From: Pseudevernia furfuracea
Lineage: Eukaryota; Ascomycota; Lecanoromycetes; Lecanorales; Parmeliaceae
Assembly: GCA_022315425.1 (NCBI GenBank)
Contig: JAIUPT010000036.1
Location: 558,001-622,000, forward strand
DNA length: 64,000 nt
Reading direction: 5' to 3'
The notes beneath the pieces were generated by a model. It saw nothing but the letters and a program-made list of their open reading frames with translations. It was not told the origin of the DNA and searched no databases. Both the position numbers and the translations under genes were made by a program. Shown in pieces: positions 9,201-19,900 of the stretch. How positions within the stretch are numbered: the first letter of the stretch is position 1; each line of letters begins with the position of its first letter.

Positions 9201-11130
9201 CTAACCACCCAAATTCGTAACCGCAGCCGCCACCTCCCTCCAAAACCCGCATACACTTTCCGTCGTCTCATTATCACTAATCAACCCGAACCCCAAATCA
9301 CCCGCATTTAGCACCCCGGTGAGCTCGTTAGCGCTACTACTCGCAGCCTTGGGCCAATTGATCGCGGGCGGTACATTGAGTAGTTTTGCGTAGGTATTTG
9401 GATCTCCGCTTCTCGCATGTGAGACGAGGTAGGATTGATAAGCTTGTGCGAAGGAGCCAAAGCCAGAGATGAGAGGGAAGGGTGCATTATCGCCGAGAGC
9501 TGTCAAGTCGATGTTGAGGTCGTAGAATGTGGGGAGAAGATCTGTAGCGTGGAAGCCTGGCGTGACTGAGTATTGCAGGTTGTAGTTGATCCCGTTGTAA
9601 GCGTCGCTGAGGTAGCGGACGTTACATTGGAATGAGCTATCCGCTAACAGAGCCTTGGTGCGGTCGAATTCGGTAGTGTAATCAGAGCTTCCGTTCATGA
9701 CGGGCGGGTAACGAGCTTCGATCACAGCGTTCACGCCAGCGCTTTGCGCGTAAGGTGGGAAGACTTCGGAGACGAAGGTTGAGAACTGGGCGTCGGTTGT
9801 TACGTCCAGCGGGACAAATATGAAGGCCTCATCGGAGACGTGGCTAAGGATCAACGAGTCGATGCCTTTATAGAAATTTCCTGATGCGTATTCCAGCACA
9901 GCCAACTGCCGAATCAAACTCCCATCAGCAGCCGGTCCAACAGCAAAAGTCCCCTCAGGACCCTGCATGTTCAATTTCGTATTAGCACTCTGCAACGTCT
10001 CCGCGCTCGCAGACCTCAGACAAGCTAGACCCTGACCAGCGCATCCAGCTAGCGTCGTAAAGTTTTGAAATGTCTGCTCCAAACCTCCTTTGCGATCAAA
10101 GAGGAGTTGAAAAGCTGGGCTCTGCATTACCGCTTTGCCGAATAGAGGATCCTGGCTTCCGCCAAAGGAGACGAGTTGATGCAATATGGAGCCTGCACCG
10201 GCTGACTCGCCCCAAGCGGATACTTGGGTTGGATCGCCGCCCACGAGGGAGATGTAAGACTGGATCCATTGGAGGGCAGCGCGTTGGTCGTAGAGCCCGG
10301 CGTTTGGGAGACCGTCAGATTCCATTGTCGTACCGGCGAGCCAGCCGTACGCGCCGAGCTAGACTCTCGTCAGAGAAGATGAAAGCGAATATGGTGAGTA
10401 AGGATGAATCTACCCGGTAGTTACTCGCGACGAAGATAACATTCCCACCTGACTCTTGTAGTACACCCGTTCCGTCGTACAATGGCAGTATGTCTCCAAA
10501 AGAATCTTTGCCTCCAAAGATGTAGGCCCCTCCGTAAAACCACGATACGACTGGTAGTTTGACTGATGGGTTTTCCACCGCTGCGGCTGGTACGTAGATA
10601 TCCAAGAACAGACAATCTATGCTTTCATCAATACTCCTCTATCTACTGCGAGATACAAAAATTGGACATACCTTCACTAGCATTAGCGAAATACGGAACT
10701 GGTATCCCCGCGAGGAACTGATTCGCAGCCTCCCCAAGCGGACTGCTGGCGCCAGCTCCTGTCAACTGAGGCCCTTTGAGAGGTGCTTGGATGCAGATGG
10801 GACCGTAAGAGCCATCTTGGATATCTGTCTCCGTCTCCGGGGCTGCTGGTTTAGCCCATCGAAGATCTCCAACCGGCGGAGCAGCGAAGCGGATGTTCTT
10901 GAAGGTGTAAATCTACAAGACACATCAGAGACAGGCACTCAAGAGATATTGAGAGACAATCAGACATCGCCATCGGGATTGTAACTCGCAGCCTGGTACG
11001 TCGCATACGGTAATTTCAAAGTGGGCAGATTGCCCACTCGCTTATCGAAGTTCAGGCCTAGGTTTGCTGGAGCTGTATGAGATATTGCCGCCAACGATAA
11101 GGCCAATACCAAGGCTAGTGCTTGCTTCAT
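9201..11130 (-). CDS. Secreted type-B carboxylesterase/lipase
   Basis: Alpha/beta-hydrolase of the carboxylesterase type-B family, hydrolysing ester bonds outside the cell. Four exons: 10966-11130, 10672-10912, 10414-10616 and 9201-10358. The introns 10913-10965, 10617-10671 and 10359-10413 are all 53-55 bp. The spliced product is 588 residues, the usual family length. It starts with a signal peptide (MKQALALVLALSLAA). Family landmarks are the IRFAAPPVGDLRW motif after the first intron, EDCLFLDIYVP, the oxyanion-loop region WFYGGAYIFG, and the nucleophile elbow GESAG (Ser255). The likely acid is Glu380 in SDEAF and the likely base His473 in GFHATDLLP. The gene is intact. Substrate cannot be read from sequence. 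A transposon lies about 400 bp upstream of its start. Confidence 0.9.
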
Positions 11131-11531
11131 GTTGGATTTCCGAAAGCGTAATTAATTCGAGGTCGAAGAGATCGCAGGTGTCGTCTCTCCGGGCCCAAGC
11201 ATAGCTTTATGATGGTCGTTCCTGCCATGAGAAGGGATTGAAGAAGGGCAAGAGTGGATGGCCAAGCTCGAGCCTCGGCATGGCGATTCGGGCGATGAGG
11301 TGCCATTGGTGTGGATAGAAGAGCAATGTCGCCACATAATACAGTTCATGTCAGATGAAGAATGCACCTGCTGCATCAAATTTAGACGCCTTATTCGGAC
11401 AATGAAAGGTGTGATGGATTTGCGGGGAGGGATAAAAGATGGGTAAGATATCGGTGACGGGTACCAGATTCAGGGGCCCGACCGAAGCTAAGTAATAGCT
11501 AGTCTCCCGTTTTCCTCGGTTTCCCCACCTT
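11131..11531. other. Carboxylesterase upstream region
   Basis: No gene is supported. The stretch probably carries the carboxylesterase promoter, read leftward, and is cut off from more distal sequence by the transposon at 11540. Confidence 0.45.
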
Positions 11532-11539
11532 TAGGCTTT
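11532..11539. repeat. 8-bp target-site duplication, left
   Basis: TAGGCTTT directly abuts the left terminal inverted repeat. The identical octamer abuts the right repeat at 13034-13041. Removing the element and one copy joins the flanks cleanly. Confidence 0.85.
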
Positions 11540-11570
11540 CAACAGAGTTTTCGCTTAATTAATCCGCACC
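11540..11570. repeat. Left terminal inverted repeat
   Basis: 31 bp, ending TTAATTAATCCGCACC; perfect complement of 13003-13033. Just inside it lies a small CGCG-A/T-CGCG near-palindrome (about 11576-11590) that could be a subterminal transposase site. Confidence 0.9.
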
Positions 11571-11626
11571 TCAAAACGCGAAAAAACGCGCTTTCCCACC
11601 AAAACACCTACAACACCCTACTTATC

Positions 11627-12892
11627 ATGGGACGTATCAAGGGCAAAAAAGACCTTGAGGGCCCCAAAAAAGGAGCTCTGATAGCGCTTAGCGAGCTCGA
11701 TAATGTATCAAATCGTCAAGTAGCCAGGGCAAATAATTGTGATGAGAAAACAGTGCGAAATGCTCGAAAACGCGCTTCCGAGGCGGAAAAAGAGAATCTC
11801 GATCCCCTGTCTACAGAAGCACATCAACGACGTCCACAGTCCGAGAGACCTCTGACAATCAATGATCGGCTTCTACGACAGCTGATCAGACATGTCACCA
11901 AGAATGAATTTCAACGTCGCAAGCCCTGGGTAACAATTGCTCGAGAAATTGGGTGTATGACCGCGACATCGACCGTCAACGCAGCATTCAAAAGAGCTGG
12001 ATATGAGCGATACCCTCCGAGATACAAGCCTCCCTTGACACCGGAACAGAAGCTACAACGCCTGGAATTCGCAATTGAGTGGCTGGAAAAGCTTCGAGGG
12101 AAGGAACACATGATAGTTCACAGTGACGAGACATCGATTCGCGTTGGGGAATCTCGGGGGCAAATTTGGGTTACACGACTACCAAGCGAGGCATATCACA
12201 AGCATTACATTGATGTACGATATCGTGGCTACACGGAAATGATGTTTTGGGGCTGTTACACCTCCGAATTACGTGATCCCAGCTTCATGTTCAGTAAAGA
12301 GACTGCCCCAGAACGACACGAAGCCCAGGAGGATCTCAACGACCGAAATGCGGACTATCTGACCCAACAACAGATTATCAAGGAGCATTTCCTAGCGGAG
12401 CAAGTCAAGAAACCCAAAAGTAGGCGTCTCAAACGCATTCCGAAGCCTGAAGGGGTATTGCTTGAGAGGAACAAAAATGCCAAAGGAGGGATCGATTGGT
12501 ATCGGTATCAAACATATGTGTTATTGCCTCGATTGATCCCATTCATTCACGATGTGATAGCCAAATATGGCGAATGTTTTCTGATTCAAGACGGTGCACC
12601 AAGTCACAATGCGTGGCAACAAGAGGAACTTCTTAAAATCCCGCACTTAACAGTGCTTCCCTGGCCACCAAATTCTCCCGATTTGAATCAGATCGAGCCG
12701 TGCTGGTACTATTTAAAGCGGAAGGTCTCGAAGCGACCATATAGCCCTACAACCAAGGAGGGTACTATTGAGGCATGGGACGATGAGTGGGCAAAGCTGG
12801 ACATGGATAGGGTAAAGAAGTGGTGTGGGAAAATATGTGAAAGAATGGAGCGCGTGAAGGATCAGCAAGGCGATAATAAATTTCATGGCTGA
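11627..12892 (+). CDS. Tc1/mariner-like DD34E transposase
   Basis: Intact 421-residue transposase that would cut and rejoin the element ends. Residues 20-50 and about 74-130 look like two helix-turn-helix DNA-binding units. The RNase H-like catalytic core shows Asp167 in HSDETS, Asp322 in LIQDGAPSHN, and Glu357 in SPDLNQIEPCW, which is exactly 34 residues after Asp322 (DD34E). The WPPNSPDLN motif is classic for the IS630/Tc1/mariner (DDE_3) group. The spacing Asp167-Asp322 is 154 residues, well above the roughly 90 of Tc1, because of a hydrophilic insert around residues 212-290. Start is the first ATG, 57 bp inside the TIR. Confidence 0.92.
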   Translation: MGRIKGKKDLEGPKKGALIALSELDNVSNRQVARANNCDEKTVRNARKRASEAEKENLDPLSTEAHQRRPQSERPLTINDRLLRQLIRHVTKNEFQRRKPWVTIAREIGCMTATSTVNAAFKRAGYERYPPRYKPPLTPEQKLQRLEFAIEWLEKLRGKEHMIVHSDETSIRVGESRGQIWVTRLPSEAYHKHYIDVRYRGYTEMMFWGCYTSELRDPSFMFSKETAPERHEAQEDLNDRNADYLTQQQIIKEHFLAEQVKKPKSRRLKRIPKPEGVLLERNKNAKGGIDWYRYQTYVLLPRLIPFIHDVIAKYGECFLIQDGAPSHNAWQQEELLKIPHLTVLPWPPNSPDLNQIEPCWYYLKRKVSKRPYSPTTKEGTIEAWDDEWAKLDMDRVKKWCGKICERMERVKDQQGDNKFHG

Positions 12893-13002
12893 CAAGTGTA
12901 CACTACTTTCTAAATAGCTACCAGTCCAAATTTGAAGCCATTTGGACAAGTGGTTGTTGAATAATGATAAGAAGTAGCCTTTGGTGGTAGATTTTGGGCA
13001 TG

Positions 13003-13033
13003 GGTGCGGATTAATTAAGCGAAAACTCTGTTG
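13003..13033. repeat. Right terminal inverted repeat
   Basis: 31 bp, beginning GGTGCGGATTAATTAAGCG and ending CTCTGTTG; perfect complement of the left repeat. It is followed at once by the second TAGGCTTT octamer (13034-13041). Confidence 0.9.
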
Positions 13034-13041
13034 TAGGCTTT
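13034..13041. repeat. 8-bp target-site duplication, right
   Basis: TAGGCTTT, identical to 11532-11539. The next three bases (CAA) happen to match the TIR start, so the apparent direct repeat reads 11 bp. Confidence 0.85.
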
Positions 13042-13991
13042 CAATAATGACCGCGGCGGGTGGAAGACCGTGGAAGAGAGACGATGAAAACTAAAGTCGG
13101 GTATATCCAATTCCAAGCCCATGAATGAGACACACAGCCATTGGTGGAGCTACACACCCCGGCAACGACGTAAGAGCTGAATCCGCTGAAGTATATGAGA
13201 CGCCCCCCATGCCATCCACCTATTATTTTTTTGAAAGAACCATCGAAAACATATCCCGTCCAGAAAAGGGTTCATCAAAAGTCAAACTCAAAGACGCCAA
13301 TCACTGTGTCATCCTGACATAAGAGCCGTGATCAGCCCCACACACACAAAGTGAAACCCCTGCGATGCGGAAGAAGAATGGGTACGATTCCCTTGCCACA
13401 CCTTGAGGTGCCGGCCAGCTTCATGCAACAGATGTTGATGTCGCGTACTTCCAGCTAAGCTGCATTGCCAATGTACCTCAGAAGGCATCTCGCACGGTAC
13501 TCGAGAAGCATGCAACCATCCATAATCCATGGCTCTGCTCACTCCGAAACTTTTGAGTGAAGAAGAGAGCTGTCATATCACTCAACGCTCCGTAGCATCC
13601 GGCGGCATCGTTAATGAACATAAGGGAGGCGACCTTTCTCCCAATGATAAAATACCCCTTTTTTTAAGCGAAATAATGAAACAGCCGGAATTGGACGGAA
13701 TCTTGCTCTCGCAATCCGTCTTCCAGAGCCGAACGAAATCTCCAAGTACGATTTTGGCGAATTAAGTAACTACTACCACAAACAGGATAACGCAGGAGTA
13801 AAAAGTATGAATCTGCCATACTCTTATGAGTCTCGTGCATTCATGATGATGGAATCTTCACAGGCTTTGCAGCCGGTCCGAAACTCTTGAAGCCAGCTTC
13901 AGAGTATTCTAACCCATCCAAGACCCGCCTCTCAGGGCCTGTCCAATGTGCCTTTGGCACGATGTGTATAGTGAATTGCAGTCGTTTGCGC
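13042..13991. other. Intergenic, nothing recognised
   Basis: Short frames at 13125-13322 and 13529-13765 show no family signature. The right part is 3' flank of the Zn2Cys6 gene. Confidence 0.4.
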
Positions 13992-16161
13992 TTACTTTGG
14001 AAGCTCCCTCATCGATTCGAAATTATCCTTGTCCCTGGGACTGCCACTGAAAGCTCTACTATATATGCTGGAACCCATACCCACTTCTATAGCACCATCC
14101 CTGGTCTTCTTTGCAAGACCCCACGTTTTCCCCAATTCCTCCATCTTGCCCAATACCCACTCCTTTTCTCTCGAACTGTCTAACATTCTGCTGACCGCTT
14201 TCAGTGAGAGTATGAGGAAGATCGGCCCCAGAAATGCCGCTGTAGATAGATTTTCAACCGATTTGCAGATCTCGTGAGCACAGTGTTTGTTTTCGGTTAT
14301 GTACAGTTGCCGTCGCTTTGCGGTGTCGCCGGGGCTCATGGTGGGATAGTCGGTTGGACGAGTTGCTGCCGGTGTTGGAGATCCTGAGGATCTAGCCCTC
14401 GCAGCCAGATCTGTAACCGAAGATGACAACGTCCGATCTGGCAAGACTTCCAGGGTTTCTCCGCTGCCCGTGACGTTAGTCTTGCTTATGAGAGCAGCGC
14501 TTTCCACATCTCGGGCCGGCGTGGACTCTGCGACGACAACACTAGTCAAATTCTCACGAGTAAATACCATGTTGCGCGCTGCAAGCGTTTCAGCTGGAGT
14601 CATCTGTTCTTGGGCAATCGCGCCGGCGGACTCGATAGCTGAAAGCTTAGCTTCTAGCCCAATCAATGTGATGTTCAAAGCTTTCAAAAGCGACCAGTAG
14701 GAGCAGAAAAAGGAGGCAACAAGAATTCCCGGGAACTGGTAGACGGTGGGAAACACTTCATCGTCGACAGAAGATGGTGTCTCTGTGAGTTCCTGTCCCA
14801 CCTCCCTCAATGCTTCACGGCAACGGTTGTAAATGGCTTTGTGATTCGACCTGTGCATATGCCCTCGGCGAACCAGATCCCGCAGCACTGAGCGATCACG
14901 ACCACCACTCGCCATATAGTGCACCGAGTCCATAATGTACCCAGGATGGTGCACAATCTCCTGGAAAAACGCCTCTCTCGCGTCGTCATATGCATTTTTC
15001 CCAGGCGAGGAGTCGTGGATCTCTTGGGATAGTTTCCGCCATGGCGCCGACGCTAGGAAACACGAGCTTCCTGTCGAGAACGATTCCAAGACCATTGAGT
15101 ATCGGCAGGCTAAAAATATAGCTCTATCGAAATCTGTTCGGTGTCGAGCCACTCCACGGAGCCGCATCAGGTGGGCCGCCCCGCCCGCATGGCGAACCCA
15201 GGAATTATGCTCCGTGCAATTAAGCAATTCGTAGAATGTGAGAAGAACCGTCGCACTAAGAGTGTCGGAAGCGAGCCCATCTATTGGATCTTGGAGGGAT
15301 TTGTTCAACTTGAGTAGCGTTTTACCGTAAATTAGACGAGAGTTCTGCACCAGATTTTCGTCCCGTGTTTGGCGCCCTAGGAAGGAAAGCGATATGCTAC
15401 GTATTGCGTACAGCAGGGTTGAAGATACCTCGGTGCGAGTTGCCAATTGAGCAAGCCAAATGCTGTGGCAATTGAAGGTTGGTGCAAGTTGCACAGGATT
15501 ACCCGACACAACTATATCGAGGAATGATGAGAGCAGCTGGGCTTGATATACTGATGGGGACAATATGGACACCAAAGTGGATATCTCGAGGTTTTGAGAC
15601 CGTCCGTTGTTTCCTGGTCCGGGGTTGGTGCTACTCTCGCCAGGAACTCCTTGGGTCAAATACTCGAAAGGCGTAGAGTTAATAGGTCTACTACTGAAAG
15701 AAGTCGTCGATGATGGGGATGATCTTCGATTAATAGTTCTTTCCCCTCTGTCATCAGTATTGTATAACTCTCGAACTTTTGGACCCTCGTCCACGAAGCT
15801 TATGGTCTGGTAGCCAGGACATTGTCGACCAGCTTTTCGGCATCGGAGACAGGTAGGCCTCTCTTGGTCACACTAAGTAGCAAATCAGCGCATGTGGTAG
15901 GCTAAACGCCCAAAGATTATTGTGCTTCAATAAGGCTCTTGATGCAATGATCCCAATCTGGAAACCCGGAGGAATCTTACCCCACTGAAATTGGGGCTAA
16001 GACATGCAAACGCAACAAAGTCGGCCAATGCAGGATGGCTTGCTTACCCTGACGCGGCGTTGTACACATACTCGGCAACCTTGGCGAGGGTATGTATTAG
16101 CCAAGCAAGCGATACGAATATTTAAGGGTCATCCACCTTTGCTCCTAGGTGCTTTTACCAT
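13992..16161 (-). CDS. Zn(II)2Cys6 fungal transcription factor
   Basis: DNA-binding regulator acting in the nucleus. Two small 5' exons had to be located. Exon 1, 16137-16161, supplies MVKAPRSK; exon 2, 16048-16079, supplies the first zinc-cluster half GCRVCVQRRVR; exon 3, 13992-15872, begins CDQERPTCLRC and runs to the stop. Introns are 16080-16136 and 15873-16047. The spliced protein is 645 residues. The six cysteines fit C10-x2-C13-x6-C20-x6-C27-x2-C30-x6-C37. Residues from about 120 match the fungal-specific regulatory region (Fungal_trans_2-like), with SxxLLYAIRSISLSFLG and HAGGAAHLMRLRG. Targets are unknown; the neighbouring carboxylesterase and transposon give no clear hint. Confidence 0.85.
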
Positions 16162-16922
16162 TATCGAGTCTCGAGTGACGCCCTTTTCCCCTATCTTCTG
16201 TGTAGTATTAGGACCGATCTAGTGTTGGGAGGTATTGAGAGGTCGCCTTTGGAGCAGGAATTCTAATAAATAGAGACATGTCGATGCGACAATACGTGAT
16301 TCGGTCTTGGCCGGTATCTGCTGAGTCGATCTTCACCGCTCAGCCTCAATGTCAAAGTAACCTTGTTAAGTTGTTGCTAACTACGGCAAATCCTGCCTAT
16401 CGCGAAAAAGACCACCAAGGAATTAGCCTAGAAACTCTACCGAGATCGTTTAGGCGGTTGGTGGCGGTGCTTCCAAGATTGTGGCGATCGCTCGAAGTCT
16501 ACTATCTCAATTCTCTCGGAACGGATCCCAATAGTAGTGATGAGCTTTCGCGCCACAGTCTTCACTGTCTCCGTTGATATATATATGCGAAAATCTTTGC
16601 GTCTAGTTAAAGCCACTAGTCTCCGGAGTCGGCGTAAAGTGCCAGATTATACATGTAGAGTACAGCTTATTTGAAACCTTTTTGGGCGCCGCTCTAGAAA
16701 GCAAACAATTCATGGCCCAAAATACATGAAACAATGATCAAGATCGGGGGTATATGGTTCGCTCGCTGGAGGTGGAAAGCAGGGAACCACAACTTGACAT
16801 ATTTCATCTAGAACTTTCATTAATCACTCTCAACATCAGCAAACGACAGTTTGCAACCAAAAAAAGAAGGCCACAAAGTATGTCATTGGGTCGAGATAAC
16901 CATTGCATTGGTCGTAGCACGA
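16162..16922. other. Intergenic, nothing recognised
   Basis: Short plus-strand frames (16278-16577, 16754-17128) have no family content; the latter is antisense to the ankyrin gene. The left part probably holds the Zn2Cys6 promoter. Confidence 0.4.
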
Positions 16923-19900
16923 TCAAGCATACTTCTCTCGGTGAACCGGCGCTTGATTCGCAAGACTTGCCGGCGCAGAAGGGCCAGGTTGATAGGCAGG
17001 CAAGCTCTCATCCGGAACATCAAAGTCCGGGTGATAGTACTGGGGATTCTGCGCTTGTGCTTGCTGCGCTACGTACTCGTGGCCTGAGGAGTACCCATTC
17101 TGGGCCCTCGTCCACGGGGCATAGCTAACAGGATAGGCAAGAGGTGCTATCTGCGCTTCTAAAGGGTTGTGATATGGCTGGTAAGACTCAGAACGGCTGG
17201 CTTGGTTGTTGCGAGCATTAGCGCGTAATTTGTTGTTGAGTCTATTGGTGAGTACTGTTCGGAGATATGTTTCAACGGCTTGCCCTTTTTTCTTGTCTGG
17301 ACATTTCGCACACTCGTCAATAGGACTTCTGTTGTATGAAGAGCTACTTGTCCGGGCGCTATCATCGGCGCGGTGGCGGCAGAGTTGTTGGACGGTTTCC
17401 AAATCTCCTCTTCGGGCTGCAAGATGTAAGGCAGTGATCAAAGACCCTGGAATCTTAGCATTCACCTTGGCTCCACGCTGGAGCAATAGGTTAACCAGAT
17501 TAGTATCCTCAGTCTCGACGGCCATCATGAGCGCTGTCGCTCCTTCTGGAGTGGGAGCGTTGATCAAGGCCTCATGGTCTAAGAGTAAGACGGCTGTTTC
17601 GAAATCGTGAGTGCAACATGCATAGTGTAAGGGAGTCATGGAAGAGCCTTTTAGCCTAGTGTGAGACAGAACTTGGGACACGTCGGAAACAGGCGCGGCC
17701 CAAGGATTGACGTCGACAAGATTCATCAAAAGATACTTCGCAACTTCTAGATCTTTCTTTAGGCAAGCCAGGTGCAGCAGCGTCTCGCCTGATTTAGTCC
17801 GCTTGTCAAGGTCTGTTCTTTCTGTAACAAATTCCTCGATGGCAAGTGGGTTTCCTCCCCAAACAGCAGAGTGAATGGGCTGATTACCATTGGCATCGAA
17901 GTCCCATCGCTTGGCTCCACTCGCCAGGAGGATCTCGATCATGTCAACTTGCCCAGCTTGTGCTGCCAAATGTAATGACGATGCAGACTTTGCATCTACT
18001 TCGGCTATCTTCGCATCGTTTCGCAAAAGTGTGTCGAACGAATCGCGCCGTTTCGAGATGATTGCCCGGTGGAATGGTGTCCGTCCCCAATTGTCCTTAG
18101 ATTCGATGTCGACGCCCACTGCAATGAGTGTCTTCACCATGCCTCCTTTGTCCAGCTCAACGGCTATGTGCAACGGCTTTGAGCCTTCTGCATCAGACGC
18201 TTCCTGCAAGTTCTTCTGCGACCGAACACCCTTGACTGCATCTGTCGCCCGAAACAATATTGAAGGCCGGTGCTTCAGCGAATCAGGTCTAGGCGGGGGA
18301 TAAGTTTCTAACAGCCATTTAACGACCGCCAATCGGCTGCTTGCTACCGCTATATGAAGGGCAGTCCTTCCTTTAGCGTCCACAGCAACCTCATCGGCGC
18401 CCGACTGCTTGAGCAAACTCATACACTCGATGTGCCCATTCATTGCCGCCCGCATTAGAGGGGTCTTGAAGTTGTCCGATCTTGAATCGACGTTCACCTT
18501 TTCTTTCAGGATATTCTGAACTGATATCGTATTGCCAGATGCTGCAAAATCGCCGAGCGCCACACCCCTTGTTGAACCAGGTAGAGACGGGAAGCGCATA
18601 AGGTTTGATCGCGCTTTGCCAAGTCGAGGACTAGAGGATTTTGCAAGTGCATTGTTGTCCTCAGCTGGTGATCTTGCTAGATATGTACGTCTAATGGCTT
18701 CGATTGATCGCTGCAACGAATCCTGTACAGCGCGGCTGCCACCTCTGGATTTGGCTGCAGCAAGCTCATTCTGTAACATACACAGATCGGACCGAGCTTG
18801 GTCCCGATCCAATCCTGGCGCTTGAGTGTTTATAGAAGTTGCTGTGGTGTTGGACGTAGACTGTTGTAGACTCAGGATTGTGCTGTTTTCGGGCACCTCG
18901 GAAGACGATATAGTAGATGTTGCATCATGCGCAGATGAGCCTCTGTTTGAAGATAGGGTAGATTGTTCGCTTTCAGGGTTCCTTGATTCCGCGGATGGGA
19001 GGAACACAAGAGCTGGTGGACTCTGGGAAGGTGAGGCTTTCGCGGGTGTAACAAGTCTAGGATGAGGAAGCATGGTTAAGGGCAAATCCTTGGTCACCTG
19101 GGAAGAAAAGTTGCACATCTCTGGTGTCTTAACATGCCGGAAGCCAAGGTCGTCAATGGACCGAGACGTCTCGAGTTCCTCAAACTCCGACTTGGGAAGA
19201 TTGTTTACACGAGGCGTAGAGCACGTTGTAAGATTCTCTTCATACGTATGTGGTTCAACGGTTGTGCTCTTTGATAAAAGGGGCAAGACATCCGGTGGAG
19301 GTTGGAATTGTGACTCATTTGAACTATCAGCACCGGCACTCATTGGGATTTGTTGATCTTGGTCCAGTACCCTCAAATTCACCAAACTTTTGTCAGTTGC
19401 AGCTTGTTGTACATCAGCGTTTTCGGATTCTGGTTGCGGACTAGAACGGACAGGATCATTGATCTCGGCCTCCAGCCTGTCGTTTTCCGAAACGTGGTCT
19501 GTTCCACCAATGTTTCGGCAGGAGATACAAGAATATGGAGAAGACGACCTAGTACTTTGCTCCTTCGGCACCGCTAGTATGCTGCACTCATACAGGCTTG
19601 AATGTGTCGAGATCGGCCTCTGAAGTTCTTCTCGTAAGCTTTTTCTGGCTCTGTGATCAAGGCCTAAGTCTTCAGATCGCGGTTTTGAAGGGCGCCCCAT
19701 TTCTTTCGAACTTTTGCGAGAGATAGCCTGCGAGTCCTCGTCTCTCGCGGCAATTATATGGCTCTCCTCAATATTGAGCGGCAGAGCCGTTCCATACAAG
19801 AGCCCCAAGTCACGTTCACCGTGTTGTGAGGGGCTCTTCACTTCAAACGCGAGATTCAGCTGGTTCATAAAACCCTCAAGCGTAGAGTCCGGCTCTGTGT

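Larger units (their letters stand above)
11540..13033 (+). mobile_element. Complete DDE transposon with 31-bp TIRs
   Basis: A 1,494-bp class II element. The terminal inverted repeats at 11540-11570 and 13003-13033 are perfect 31-bp complements, starting CAACAGAGTTTTCGCTTAAT. An intact transposase frame fills most of the interior. The element is flanked by the direct octamer TAGGCTTT on both sides. Perfect TIRs, perfect target duplication and an unbroken frame imply a recent insertion and possible activity. Tc1/mariner elements normally duplicate only TA, so the 8-bp duplication is unusual for this transposase type. Confidence 0.9.

Noticed and set aside
11532..13044. Reading the element as an ordinary TA-flanked mariner starting at TA 11532
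   Set aside because: It would need the outer sequence GGCTTTCAA to be repeated by chance after the right-hand TA; the 8-bp duplication explains both flanks with symmetrical TIRs.
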